NCBI GenBank assembly: GCA_964555355.1
Contig: CAZKRY010000010.1
Location: forward strand, 62,001-126,000
Length of the DNA stretch: 64,000 nucleotides
Direction of reading: 5' to 3'
Source: CAIKBL01 sp964555355
Lineage (GTDB): Bacteria; Pseudomonadota; Gammaproteobacteria; Ga0077536
Shown: piece by piece, positions 18,116 through 26,322 of the stretch
Layout of the letters: every line of letters starts with the position of its first letter
How positions within the stretch are numbered: the first letter of the stretch is position 1
Position numbers and translations under genes: made by a program
Notes under the pieces: generated by a model
The model's input: only the letters and a program-made list of their open reading frames with translations
The model's database searches: none
What the model was told of the DNA's origin: nothing

Positions 18116-19027
18116 CTAAGCAGCCGCGACCTTGGCGATACCGCCGCCAAGCCAACGCTCGATCGTCGCTTTGACGCGAAAGGCCCGATGCATGGCGCGA
18201 TGCGGCGCTAATACCCCCTGCTGAAATCCTGGTCGCGCGGAAACGCGCTGATACCAGGCATGAAGCGCTGGGAAATTATTGGCGAAGGGGTATCCGCATT
18301 CATAGATGCGCAAAACCTTTATGGCCCACATCACATCGGCGCGCGTGAACTGTCCACCCGTCAAGAACGGGCGATTATCGCTCCGCAGACGCTGCTCCTG
18401 TGCGCCCCAACTTGCTTCCAGCGCGCGGAGGTGCGTGAGGAAGGTCGCTTCATCGATCGCGTTATCGTTGTAGCGGCGGTAAAAGTCGAGCAAGCGCTCC
18501 GGCGAATTTTTGCGCTCGAGATCGCCGATGATTTTTTCGTGCTGTTTACCGATGCGCCCGAGCCTGCCGAGCCCCCAATGGAATGACACATAACGCACGG
18601 ACACATGTAATTCCTTGCCGAGCTTAATCAATTCGTGCGTCAACGCGAGCGCGTCCGGCGCTTCCGGCAACAAACGCGGCGCCGGCCAGCGCTCTTCCAA
18701 GTAATCGATGATGTCCATCGATTCGTTATGCAATACCCCCTCGTGCACGAGCGCCGGCACCACCATATTGGGTTGGAGCATCGCGTATTCAGGACTCAAA
18801 TGTTCTTTGCGCACCAAAGAAACCGGGCGAAAAACATAAGTGCCTGGCGCGGCGTCGCAGTCCGCGTTCGCGGTGCTATTCCAGCGTACCGTGCGGGCGC
18901 GTCTCAACCCTTTCTCCGCCAACACAAAGCTGACGCGCTGCGAGCATGGCGCGCCATCGAAGCCGAATAGGTGCATGCCGCGCAAACGCGGCAGAAGGGG
19001 ACTTTTAGAATCGGTCACGATAGCCAT
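18116..19027 (-). CDS. Glutathione S-transferase family protein, long form
   Basis: A GST of 303 residues. The thioredoxin fold begins at GMHLFGFDGAPCSQRVSFVL and includes PNMVVPALVHEG and NESMDIIDYLEERWP. A longer helical domain has FTRADVMWAIKVLRI and a basic C-terminal tail. Cys near the N-terminus (APCSQR) lies at the usual active site of Cys-type GSTs such as Beta and Omega, which favour thiol exchange over conjugation. The start at 19027 is supported by AAGGAG seven bases upstream; an ORF start further upstream is not. It precedes the HD-domain gene. Confidence 0.82.
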   Translation of the reverse strand: MAIVTDSKSPLLPRLRGMHLFGFDGAPCSQRVSFVLAEKGLRRARTVRWNSTANADCDAAPGTYVFRPVSLVRKEHLSPEYAMLQPNMVVPALVHEGVLHNESMDIIDYLEERWPAPRLLPEAPDALALTHELIKLGKELHVSVRYVSFHWGLGRLGRIGKQHEKIIGDLERKNSPERLLDFYRRYNDNAIDEATFLTHLRALEASWGAQEQRLRSDNRPFLTGGQFTRADVMWAIKVLRIYECGYPFANNFPALHAWYQRVSARPGFQQGVLAPHRAMHRAFRVKATIERWLGGGIAKVAAA

Positions 19028-19147
19028 GAACCTACTCCTTGGGTTGGATGGGACGCCGGCGGGTACGGTCGGTAATGCATAGCTTGGCAGCTGCACGCAA
19101 TGGCCGCAATGACAGAATGGCCAACGATTCCGCCAACACCGATCGAC

Positions 19148-20149
19148 TCAAGCCGTCGCGCGAAACCGCTCTCGATAGGCCGCGGGGCCGATCCGCAGGT
19201 GGCGTAGAAACGCTTGCCGCAGACCTTCGATGCTTTTGAAGCCACAGGCGTTGGCAACTTGCTTGATGCCGGCGTTACTCGCCTCTAGCTGCAGCCGCGC
19301 GGCTTCCACGCGCATGCGTTCGACGAAGCGCGCCGGCGTAACCCCGGACTCTCGCAAGAATAAGCGCGCAAAGTTGCGTGGGCTCATTGCCATACGTGCT
19401 GCCAGGGTGGGGACCGCAAGGTCTTGCCGTACATGTTCGGCGATCCAGAGACGGAGGTCGGCGAAGGTGTCGCGCGCATTATGTTGCGCAGCGAGCAAGC
19501 TGCTGAATTGCGTTTGGCCACCGGGTCGACGCAGGTACAACACCAGCGCACGCGCCACCTCGAGCGCGATGACTTGTCCGAGATCTTCTTCGACCAACGC
19601 GAGTGCCAAGTCCATTCCAGCGGAGACGCCGGCAGAGGAATACACCTTGCCGTCGCGAACGTAGATCGAATCCGGCTCCACCGTGATGCTGGGATAGGCT
19701 AAGGCTAGTCGCTCGGCAAAAGCCCAATGCGTGGTGGCGCGCCTTCCATCAAGTAAGCCAGCCGCAGCCAGGATGAAACTGCCGGTGCACACAGAGCCAA
19801 TCCGTCGGGCGCGCCGGCTGAGCGCGAGCACGCCACGGATTAACGTTCGATCAGTGGCGCAACGTTCAATTTCCGGGCTTCCCGCGACCAGAAGGGTATC
19901 GACCGCGAAACGCGCGGTGCTAAAACGATGCGCCGGTAGTAGTTGCAGACCGTCGCTCGTGGCAATGGGCTCAAGAGTCGGTGCCACCATCTCGATGCGA
20001 TAAGGCGCCGGCAGCGTAGAACCGTGCGCGGCGATCACCCGGTTCGCGCCGGCAAATACGGCGCTCGGTCCGCTGATATCCAGCGCCTCTACCTGCGGAT
20101 ACGCGATGAGCGCGACGGTGCGCGTGGTAGTTGGGAGAAGGATTGGCAT
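19148..20149 (-). CDS. GlxA family AraC-type transcriptional regulator
   Basis: A regulator of 333 residues (ATG at 20149; a GTG nine bases upstream is also possible). Residues 1 to about 190 form a DJ-1/PfpI-like domain (VALIAYPQVEALDISGPSAVF; IGSVCTGSFILAAAGLLDGRRATTHW read in two parts, with the nucleophile-elbow Cys). Residues about 220-325 hold two AraC helix-turn-helix motifs, LAARMAMSPRNFARLFLRE and IKQVANACGFKSIEGLRQAF. Such proteins usually activate catabolic genes in response to a small metabolite. The target is not evident; the GST/HD pair lies just downstream on the same strand and the bufferin gene is divergent. Confidence 0.9.
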   Translation of the reverse strand: MPILLPTTTRTVALIAYPQVEALDISGPSAVFAGANRVIAAHGSTLPAPYRIEMVAPTLEPIATSDGLQLLPAHRFSTARFAVDTLLVAGSPEIERCATDRTLIRGVLALSRRARRIGSVCTGSFILAAAGLLDGRRATTHWAFAERLALAYPSITVEPDSIYVRDGKVYSSAGVSAGMDLALALVEEDLGQVIALEVARALVLYLRRPGGQTQFSSLLAAQHNARDTFADLRLWIAEHVRQDLAVPTLAARMAMSPRNFARLFLRESGVTPARFVERMRVEAARLQLEASNAGIKQVANACGFKSIEGLRQAFLRHLRIGPAAYRERFRATA

Positions 20150-20409
20150 GCGCCACACTGTAGGCTAAAGCAGTATGAATGCTAAGGGACCTACGCGCGA
20201 GCCGTGGGGACCGGTGCCCCACGCCGAATTTAGAAATGTCGCGGCCACCACGGTTGATGGTGGCGACTATCGAATCTGGTGGCGATTCCGATGTTCCACA
20301 CGCTAAAACCTTGATTTTCCCGCATCCAAATTCAGGCACGGCTCTTGCTCTAGGAAAAAGGCGAAGCGCACCGATGCGCGTAAACCATTTTTAATTCGAG
20401 GTACTTTCC
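20150..20409. promoter_or_regulatory. Divergent intergenic region upstream of the bufferin-like gene
   Basis: About 260 bases between the GlxA-type regulator and the DUF2282 gene. A 71-codon open frame at 20179-20394 has no family resemblance and weak initiation, so I regard the stretch as non-coding. It should hold the promoters of both genes. GAGGT stands eight bases before the ATG at 20410. No clear operator was recognised. Confidence 0.45.
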
Positions 20410-20697
20410 ATGAGCAAGCCAATGACGATTAATGCGGTTGTTGCAACCGCGATTCTGTGCAGCGCACTCTCAACCGGGAGCGCCCACGCCGCCGATAAGG
20501 AAAAATGCTACGGCATCGTTAAAGCCGGAAAAAACGATTGCCAAACCAAGGCGAATGGCTGTGCCGGCCACGCTACCACCGACAACCAAAACGATGCGTG
20601 GATTTATCTGCCGGCCGGTACGTGCGGGAAGATTGTCGGTGCCAAATCTTTTGGCGGCGACGGCGGCGGCATCGGCTACGACCGTAAAGGGAGCTAG
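20410..20697 (+). CDS. DUF2282 (BufA1-type bufferin precursor) periplasmic peptide
   Basis: A 95-residue peptide with a Sec signal (residues 1 to about 27, ending SAHA-AD) and a mature part with four cysteines in the family order: EKCYG, KNDCQ, NGCAG and GTCGK. DUF2282 proteins are now known as bufferins (BufA1), periplasmic copper-binding peptides whose cysteines are modified by a DUF692 (BufB) enzyme with a DUF2063 (BufC) partner. Here neither partner is adjacent: the neighbours are an AraC-type regulator and a flavin oxidoreductase. A glycine-rich tail (GGDGGGIGYDRKGS) ends the protein. The family call is firm; modification and metal binding are inferred. Confidence 0.88.
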   Translation: MSKPMTINAVVATAILCSALSTGSAHAADKEKCYGIVKAGKNDCQTKANGCAGHATTDNQNDAWIYLPAGTCGKIVGAKSFGGDGGGIGYDRKGS

Positions 20698-20712
20698 CGC
20701 CGCATCACGCAT

Positions 20713-20744
20713 CAGCCGCCGCCGCAAACAGCGCGCGGCGGCTG
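20713..20744. terminator. Possible hairpin terminator after the bufferin gene
   Basis: CAGCCGCCGC (20713-20722) pairs exactly with GCGGCGGCTG (20735-20744), a strong ten-base G+C stem with a 12-base loop, 15 bases after the bufferin stop. No U-tract follows, so it may be a weak or Rho-assisted terminator, or an mRNA-stabilising hairpin. Confidence 0.45.
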
Positions 20745-20803
20745 GCGACACGCTTCGCTGCTACACTTGAATCGACATATCGCTCAATTCTTGTGGGGGT
20801 TTG

Positions 20804-22873
20804 ATGATGAATGCATCCGCTTCGACCCTTGAGCGCGTGGCGACGCTTTCCCGCGTGTGGGAGCCACTCACCATCCGCAATGTTGATCTCCGTAATCGTA
20901 TTCTGCAGCCGGCCCATAGTTCGCAGCACGGGGATCCTCGTGATCATGTGTTCTCGACGCGCCAGATCGCCTACTTTCGAGAGCGCGCCAAAGGTGGCGT
21001 CGCCCTTTCGATTACCGAGACCGTCGCCGCGGCGCGCAGCGCGCTTGGCTCGTTCTTTCATGTCGTAGACGTTTACAGCGAGCAATGCATCCCGTCCATG
21101 GAAGCGCTGGGGCAAGCGGTGCATGCGCATGGCGGTCGCATCATGGTGCAATTAGCTTCGATGGGCGTGCACGATAAAGGCCGGATGTTTATTGATCAGG
21201 CGAAGCCGGTGTGGGGGGCATCCAATATTCCGTCGTTGATGCACAACGAGATCCCGCAAGTCATGGGTCAGCCCGAGCTTAAGGAGCTTGCGCATGATTT
21301 TGGCGTATCCGCCGCCAACGTAAAGCGCGCGGGCCTCGACGGCGTGGAACTACACGGTGCGCATAGTTATGGGCTCGGCCAATTTTTAAGCCCTACTTAT
21401 AATCGCCGACATGACGCCTACGGCGGTTCGCCCACCAAGCGCTGCAAACTACTCCTTGAATGCGCCGAGGAAGTACGTTCACGCGTAGGCGGCGATTTTG
21501 TCGTCGGCGTACGCTTGTCATGGGATGAGTTTTTGGGCGCCGGCGGCATCACACCCGAACAATCCGAAGAACAGCTGGAAGTCTTGACCGCCAGCGGGCT
21601 ATTCGACTTTTTCAATATCTCCGCCGGCGGCTATCACACCATCCACCTGGCGCTACCCAGTATGGAAGGTACCGAACCAGATGGCTGGCTGACGCCCTTC
21701 AGCAAACGCGCGAAAGCGATCGTTGGGGCGCGCGGCAAAGTATTTGTGGTCGGCAAGGTACGCGATTTGGAACTTGCCGAGGCAATTCTCGCCGATGGCG
21801 CGGCCGACATGGTGGCGATGGCGCGACAGTTACTTACTGATCCGTTTACCGTCCAAAAAACTCGTGAGAACCGCGCGCACGAAATCATTCGCTGTAACGG
21901 ATGTAATGAATGCGCCGGGCGTTTATGGGAACACCGAGAACTGGTATGCGCGCTAAATCCTGTCAGCGGCCGCGAAAGTTATTGGGGCGAAGGCACACTT
22001 GAATCCGTGGTGCCGGCCGTGCGCAAGCAAATCCTGGTCGTGGGCGGCGGGCCGGCCGGCCTGAAAGTGGCAGCCGTGGCCGCGAAGCGCGGGCATGCGG
22101 TTACGATTTGGGAAGCTGAAGCCGAGATCGGCGGACATTTACGTTTGCTTTCGCGTCTGCCGGGGTTGGGCGAATGGTCAGTGGCTATCGACAACTTGCG
22201 CCGCGAAGCAACCAACGCCGGCGTTTCGATCCATACCTCGACGCGCGCGACGCTAGATTCGCTTCGTTTGGCGAAGGCCGATTGCGTGGTTTTCGCAACA
22301 GGGGCTATGCACGATAAAAGCGGGTTGAGCTTATACCGCCCGGAACGCGAAGGTATTCCGGGTGCCGCGCTTTCACATGTATTGGATGTCGGGACTGCCG
22401 CGCAGCGGGCGCTAATGGAGCCAACAACCCTTGGCCGAAGCGTACTTATTTTGGATGAAACCGGCGCGCATTTACCGTTCGCGTTAGCAGAGTTACTCAC
22501 ACGTCACGCGGTCCATGTAGAAATCGTGTCGCCGCGCCTTTATGCGGGAGAACGTCTTTTTCGCAACACCGACATGCTGTACATGTTTCCCCGACTGAAG
22601 AAACTCGGGGTAAGCATCACGCATCAGCATTTTGTCGATGCGATTAGAGTGCATGAAGTGGATGTTTACGATATCTGGCTTGGACCGGACGCCTGCGAGA
22701 CCCGCCGAGCGGTGGATTGTGTGGTGCTCTCTATTCTCAAGGTGCCCGACGATGCCCTGTATCAAGAGGCCTGCGCGCACTTTAAGGAGGTGCGGCGTAT
22801 TGGCGATATGGTTGCGCCGCGCGATGTGACGGCGGCCATTTATGAAGGTGAAAAACTCGGGCGAGAATTGTAA
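20804..22873 (+). CDS. FadH/TMADH-type FMN, 4Fe-4S, FAD oxidoreductase
   Basis: A three-part flavoenzyme of 689 residues. Residues 1 to about 370 form an OYE-like barrel with LHGAHSYGLGQFLSP (substrate-binding His pair) and YNRRHDAYGGS. A 4Fe-4S motif CNGCNEC, with a fourth Cys 12 residues on (ELVCALNP), has spacing closer to trimethylamine dehydrogenase than to E. coli FadH. Then comes a FAD/NAD Rossmann domain (ILVVGGGPAGLKVA). Family members reduce dienoyl-CoAs, enones or demethylate amines. GGGGG precedes the ATG at 20804; a TTG three bases earlier is also in frame. It stands alone on the plus strand, convergent with the acyl-CoA dehydrogenase gene. Substrate unknown. Confidence 0.88.
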   Translation: MMNASASTLERVATLSRVWEPLTIRNVDLRNRILQPAHSSQHGDPRDHVFSTRQIAYFRERAKGGVALSITETVAAARSALGSFFHVVDVYSEQCIPSMEALGQAVHAHGGRIMVQLASMGVHDKGRMFIDQAKPVWGASNIPSLMHNEIPQVMGQPELKELAHDFGVSAANVKRAGLDGVELHGAHSYGLGQFLSPTYNRRHDAYGGSPTKRCKLLLECAEEVRSRVGGDFVVGVRLSWDEFLGAGGITPEQSEEQLEVLTASGLFDFFNISAGGYHTIHLALPSMEGTEPDGWLTPFSKRAKAIVGARGKVFVVGKVRDLELAEAILADGAADMVAMARQLLTDPFTVQKTRENRAHEIIRCNGCNECAGRLWEHRELVCALNPVSGRESYWGEGTLESVVPAVRKQILVVGGGPAGLKVAAVAAKRGHAVTIWEAEAEIGGHLRLLSRLPGLGEWSVAIDNLRREATNAGVSIHTSTRATLDSLRLAKADCVVFATGAMHDKSGLSLYRPEREGIPGAALSHVLDVGTAAQRALMEPTTLGRSVLILDETGAHLPFALAELLTRHAVHVEIVSPRLYAGERLFRNTDMLYMFPRLKKLGVSITHQHFVDAIRVHEVDVYDIWLGPDACETRRAVDCVVLSILKVPDDALYQEACAHFKEVRRIGDMVAPRDVTAAIYEGEKLGREL

Positions 22874-22910
22874 AGAGAGGGAGGCAGGTAGGTGTGCTCT
22901 GCGACTGCTT

Positions 22911-24173
22911 CTAATCTCGCAGCGACGGCCGACCTTCCGCCGCCGCCATCGGATCGTAATTCCCGTGCTTAAACAAGTTGTGTAACTGACGGCGACGCAC
23001 GCCCATGTTGCCGCCGTCATACAGCGGGAAACACAGCGCGTCTTGCATGAGACCGGCAAGCGGGTGCAACGTCGTATAGCTGTCGACTCCCACTAGCCGC
23101 ATGGCGTCGTAAACCACCTGTACGCAGAGTTCGGATGCGTGGATTTTGGTGATGATCGCCAATTCTTCGCCGGCTCGACCCAACGCATCGAACTGATGAC
23201 ACGCCTTCCAAGTGAGGTATCGCGCGGCTTCGATGCGGCATTTCATATCGGCCAGCATGTAACCCGCGTTTTGATGTTCGATGATCGGAAACGCGCCGGA
23301 GCGATGATCAGTCTGCGCAAATTTGAGCGCGTGATCGAATGCCGCGCGCATCACGCCGACACAGGCGGCGCCGATTAACGCCGCCGTCCATGAAAACGCG
23401 GTCTCGACCATTTTGGCGCCATCGCCCGCTTCGCCGAGGAGATTGTCATACGGTACGCGCACGTCATTGAAATCGAGGATTGGCGAGTCAACCGCGCGGT
23501 GGCCCGCAGTTTCCAAATGACCTTTGACGTGAATACCGGCCGTATTTCCCGGCACCATGATGATCGCAAGCGAACGGTCGGGCGGTAACGTGAGATCCGT
23601 TCGGCACAGCACCGCATATAAATGCGCGCCGCGACCGTCCCAACCGCTGCCATTGGTGATGTGATGCTTATGGCCACTGATGACCCATTCGTCGCCTTCC
23701 CGCCGCGCGTGTGTGCGCACGCCGTATCTGGGATCGGGATGATTGAAGTTGGCGCCGCCGGTCACCTCGGTAAACGCGAGCGCGGCCAAACGATCGGAAT
23801 CCGTGGGCACGAAGTCCGGGAGGAAGCGTAGCTTTTGCTCCTCGGTTCCAAACCGCAGTAAGGTTTGTAGGCCCAAGCCAGTCGCGAGCAGCGTGGTGGG
23901 TACATTGATGTCCACCGCGGCGAGTTCTTCCGCCGCGATTGCAAAATCAAGCGTCGACAGCGCCGTACCGCCGACGGATTTAGGCAGCAACGCTTGCACA
24001 AAACCCGCCGCCGCCATGTGCCGATAAAACGGCCGCGTGCGACGAAATCGCTCCTCGGGTGTTGCGACCCCATCGATCACGGGTTTGATCCCGCTGAGCA
24101 CTTGAGCGGCGAATGATCGGGCGTTCTGCTGCAACGCGCGCTGCGCGTCGCTAAACGTAAAGTCGATGGCCAT
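22911..24173 (-). CDS. Acyl-CoA dehydrogenase family flavoprotein, atypical active site
   Basis: A 420-residue protein with the acyl-CoA dehydrogenase fold: helical N-terminal domain, the FAD/substrate stretch ALAFTEVTGGANF (about residues 132-144), WVISGHKHHITNG, and a helical C-terminal domain. The usual catalytic Glu motif (YEGT) reads YDGGNMGVRRRQ here, with Asp replacing Glu. It may oxidise a non-standard substrate or act as a flavin monooxygenase or oxidase of the same fold. Its ATG lies six bases after the Tat protein stop, making it the last gene of a six-gene operon. The N-terminus (MAIDFTFSDAQRALQQNARS) is normal for the family. Confidence 0.88.
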   Translation of the reverse strand: MAIDFTFSDAQRALQQNARSFAAQVLSGIKPVIDGVATPEERFRRTRPFYRHMAAAGFVQALLPKSVGGTALSTLDFAIAAEELAAVDINVPTTLLATGLGLQTLLRFGTEEQKLRFLPDFVPTDSDRLAALAFTEVTGGANFNHPDPRYGVRTHARREGDEWVISGHKHHITNGSGWDGRGAHLYAVLCRTDLTLPPDRSLAIIMVPGNTAGIHVKGHLETAGHRAVDSPILDFNDVRVPYDNLLGEAGDGAKMVETAFSWTAALIGAACVGVMRAAFDHALKFAQTDHRSGAFPIIEHQNAGYMLADMKCRIEAARYLTWKACHQFDALGRAGEELAIITKIHASELCVQVVYDAMRLVGVDSYTTLHPLAGLMQDALCFPLYDGGNMGVRRRQLHNLFKHGNYDPMAAAEGRPSLRD

Positions 24174-24179
24174 TAGTGG

Positions 24180-24446
24180 TTAACTCGACGCATTTGCAAC
24201 GACGAAAAACTTCTTGAAGTCACCTGATAGATGCCAGCGCGTGCGCGAGTGCTGCGACCATGCACATACGTCTCCTACTTTGAAATTTTTCGATTCATTA
24301 GTTGCTCCGGTAAACACCTGGCCCGCTGTGCCAGCAGGAGCCTCCGTCGCCTGGGTTAATTCAGGCGCCGCCACACCACCGGTCGCTGCGAGCCCGAGCA
24401 GCAGAAAGTCACGTCGTGCTTGCTGGGCTTGATTGAAATCGCGCAT
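24180..24446 (-). CDS. Small Tat-exported protein, unknown function
   Basis: An 88-residue protein. Its N-terminus has a twin-arginine signal (QQARRDFLLLGLAATGG) followed by an Ala-rich cleavage region. The predicted mature part is only about 50 residues, with one cysteine and aromatic residues (VGDVCAWSQHSRTRWHLSGD). Tat export normally serves folded or cofactor-loaded proteins, so this size is unusual. Spacing is tight: 33 bases after the PNPOx-like gene stop and six bases before the next ATG, which argues that it is a real, complete gene and not a remnant. I recognise no family. Confidence 0.65.
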   Translation of the reverse strand: MRDFNQAQQARRDFLLLGLAATGGVAAPELTQATEAPAGTAGQVFTGATNESKNFKVGDVCAWSQHSRTRWHLSGDFKKFFVVANASS

Positions 24447-24479
24447 AGCAACCTCTCGGGTGTACCGCTCGTGTAATGT

Positions 24480-25424
24480 TTACTCCCAACTCCCAGTCTG
24501 CAGCGATGCTGGTGACCAGTCCTTAAACCGCCAACGTAACGGCAATGCATCGCGCAGCCGCCAACCCGCGTCGATTTTGAATCGCCACGCGCGTTCCGCC
24601 CCTAGATATCCACTGACGATTGGGTCGTCCCATAAAATTTCCGTACGACCGGTGAATTGCAACAAATCACCGCGTTCAAAATCGATAAACAATAGGCCGG
24701 CATGCGGATTAATTAGCATATTGCCGAGCGTCATGAACATGTGGTTGCCCATAAAGTCCGGCACGACGAGCGTCCGCGGATTTTCAATGCGTACAAAGCC
24801 GCGTTGACCGCCTCGGTGCGATACATCCACCGCATCGCCCGAGTAACTCGCGACAAAAAAAGTATCCGCATTCTCGATGAATTGCTGGGCCGCGAGATCC
24901 AAGGCATTCAACGCTTCGAGGTTGCGCGGCGTGGTGTCATCCGCGGGGCGCAACCACGTGAACTCCCGGCCTTGAATGTACTTGGGGCAATTGCCAACCG
25001 TTTGTTCCACGGCAATGGTGACACTAGTGGAATCGATCCCACTAATGCGACCATTCATCCGATTGCGCCGCCGCGTATGTAACTCGATACCGAGCAGACC
25101 CACCGGCGTCTTTGCGTGCCAAGCGGCCCACAGCGGATCACCTTTGCTTGGCAACGCATTGATGATGAGCGCACGAGGATCAGGGGACTGCATGAATCCC
25201 GGCTGGCCTACCAATATCGACGCCCATGGATGAGCATCCGCGTCCACCGAACCGACCAACACGAACGGGAGCTGCGCATAGAATTCACGATGCTGATCCG
25301 GCATATGGTCGCGGATAGCTTGGCGGCCGACACGCAACATACGGTCTTCGACATGAAGCCGTGCGTGAATGGCGCGTTCGCCCGCATGATAAGGATTGTC
25401 ACTGGCAGCGGTGGCGTCGGTCAT
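24480..25424 (-). CDS. Pyridoxamine 5'-phosphate oxidase-like (split-barrel) flavoprotein
   Basis: A 314-residue protein with two split-barrel halves. The first has REFYAQLPFVLVGSVDADAHPWASILVG and the second FFVASYSGDAVDVSHRGGQRGFVRI, typical of large PNPOx-like proteins that bind FMN, heme or F420. The related MSMEG-type and iron-sulfur-fused proteins are annotated only as general oxidoreductases. GHRGG-type sequence supports the fold rather than a known reaction. It is the fourth gene in the minus-strand operon that starts at 26799. Function unknown; a flavin-dependent reduction is possible. Confidence 0.8.
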   Translation of the reverse strand: MTDATAASDNPYHAGERAIHARLHVEDRMLRVGRQAIRDHMPDQHREFYAQLPFVLVGSVDADAHPWASILVGQPGFMQSPDPRALIINALPSKGDPLWAAWHAKTPVGLLGIELHTRRRNRMNGRISGIDSTSVTIAVEQTVGNCPKYIQGREFTWLRPADDTTPRNLEALNALDLAAQQFIENADTFFVASYSGDAVDVSHRGGQRGFVRIENPRTLVVPDFMGNHMFMTLGNMLINPHAGLLFIDFERGDLLQFTGRTEILWDDPIVSGYLGAERAWRFKIDAGWRLRDALPLRWRFKDWSPASLQTGSWE

Positions 25425-25468
25425 GGTGGATAACGCGTATTACGGCGGAAAGATGCAAAGCAAAAGAT

Positions 25469-25873
25469 TTAGGCGGTCAGTTGGCGCTTTAATTCTTCCA
25501 TATTCCAATAATCCGCCATCCGCAAAATTGCGCCGCCGTGCATGCGGATGATGGAGCTTGCGTTAAGCTTAAACGCGCGCCCCGTGGCCGGCAAGCTAGG
25601 CAGATCACCCCGGTGATGGCCATGCATGATCCACGAACTTCCGGCCGCCTGCTCCGCGATAAAGAGTTCAACTATCTCCACGCGAAAATCCGGAAACGCG
25701 GCGAAAGTTTGCGCGGCGAAGGCTTCGATCGCTTCCGGCGTGTCGTAGGTGCCACCAATCCCATAATCGATAAGCGCTCCTTGCGGAGCAAAAAATGCCG
25801 AGATTTGATATGGGTCACCGCTCGCCCACGCGGCGTAGTAGGACCGTAGCATCGATTCCGGTGGGTTATGCAT
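25469..25873 (-). CDS. NTF2/SnoaL-like protein (third of three)
   Basis: A 134-residue cone-shaped alpha+beta barrel of the NTF2-like superfamily, with the SnoaL pattern: helix MLRSYYAAWASGDPYQISAFFAPQ in the first third, then SSWIMHGHHRGDLPSLPATGRAF and IIRMHGGAILRMADYWNME. SnoaL proteins catalyse aldol cyclisation or hydroxylation; limonene epoxide hydrolase and steroid isomerase share the fold. It is the most canonical of three adjacent NTF2-like genes. Catalytic residues cannot be assigned from sequence alone. Confidence 0.82.
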   Translation of the reverse strand: MHNPPESMLRSYYAAWASGDPYQISAFFAPQGALIDYGIGGTYDTPEAIEAFAAQTFAAFPDFRVEIVELFIAEQAAGSSWIMHGHHRGDLPSLPATGRAFKLNASSIIRMHGGAILRMADYWNMEELKRQLTA

Positions 25874-25908
25874 AATTAAGCGCCCTTTGTACCTTCAAAG
25901 AATTTGCA

Positions 25909-26313
25909 TCAGCTCGGTGACGCGCCGTCGATCTGCCCATGCAGCGGTCCTTGATGCCAACAGACTAAACGCCAAGTGTTACCCTCGCTGACCCAAGTTT
26001 GCGTAAAACCCATGAAACGCTGGCGAAAGCCCGCGTCTTTGGGCTTGCCGCGGAAGGTGGCGTAACCGGAAGCGATACCAGTGGCGCCAAAACTCTGAAA
26101 CCTCAAATCGCGTGGCACCCACTGAAAAGACTCCCATTGCGGAATATGGAACTCGATGTGATCCATGAAATCCGCTTTACTGAAGCGCCATGGAATGTCT
26201 TCATCGAAGATAACCATGGCATCGTCCATCATGCCGTAGAAGGTCGCGAGATCCCCTGCACCGAGCGCATTTTTCCAGCGGATGAAAGCTTCTTCCAAGG
26301 TACTTGCGGCCAT
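25909..26313 (-). CDS. NTF2-like protein (second of three)
   Basis: A 134-residue NTF2-like protein of the DUF4440/SnoaL_3 type. It opens with EEAFIRWKNALGAGDLATFYGMMDDAMVIFDEDIPW and ends with TQTWVSEGNTWRLVCWHQGP, a pattern common in calcium/calmodulin kinase II association-like folds. GAGGT precedes the ATG. The gene follows the first NTF2-like gene by nine bases. It is unlike its two neighbours in sequence, so the trio did not arise by recent tandem duplication. Function unknown. Confidence 0.8.
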   Translation of the reverse strand: MAASTLEEAFIRWKNALGAGDLATFYGMMDDAMVIFDEDIPWRFSKADFMDHIEFHIPQWESFQWVPRDLRFQSFGATGIASGYATFRGKPKDAGFRQRFMGFTQTWVSEGNTWRLVCWHQGPLHGQIDGASPS

Positions 26314-26322
26314 TGTGCTACC

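Noticed and set aside
20179..20394. 71-codon open frame before the bufferin gene
   Set aside because: No family resemblance, no ribosome binding site, lies in a promoter region.
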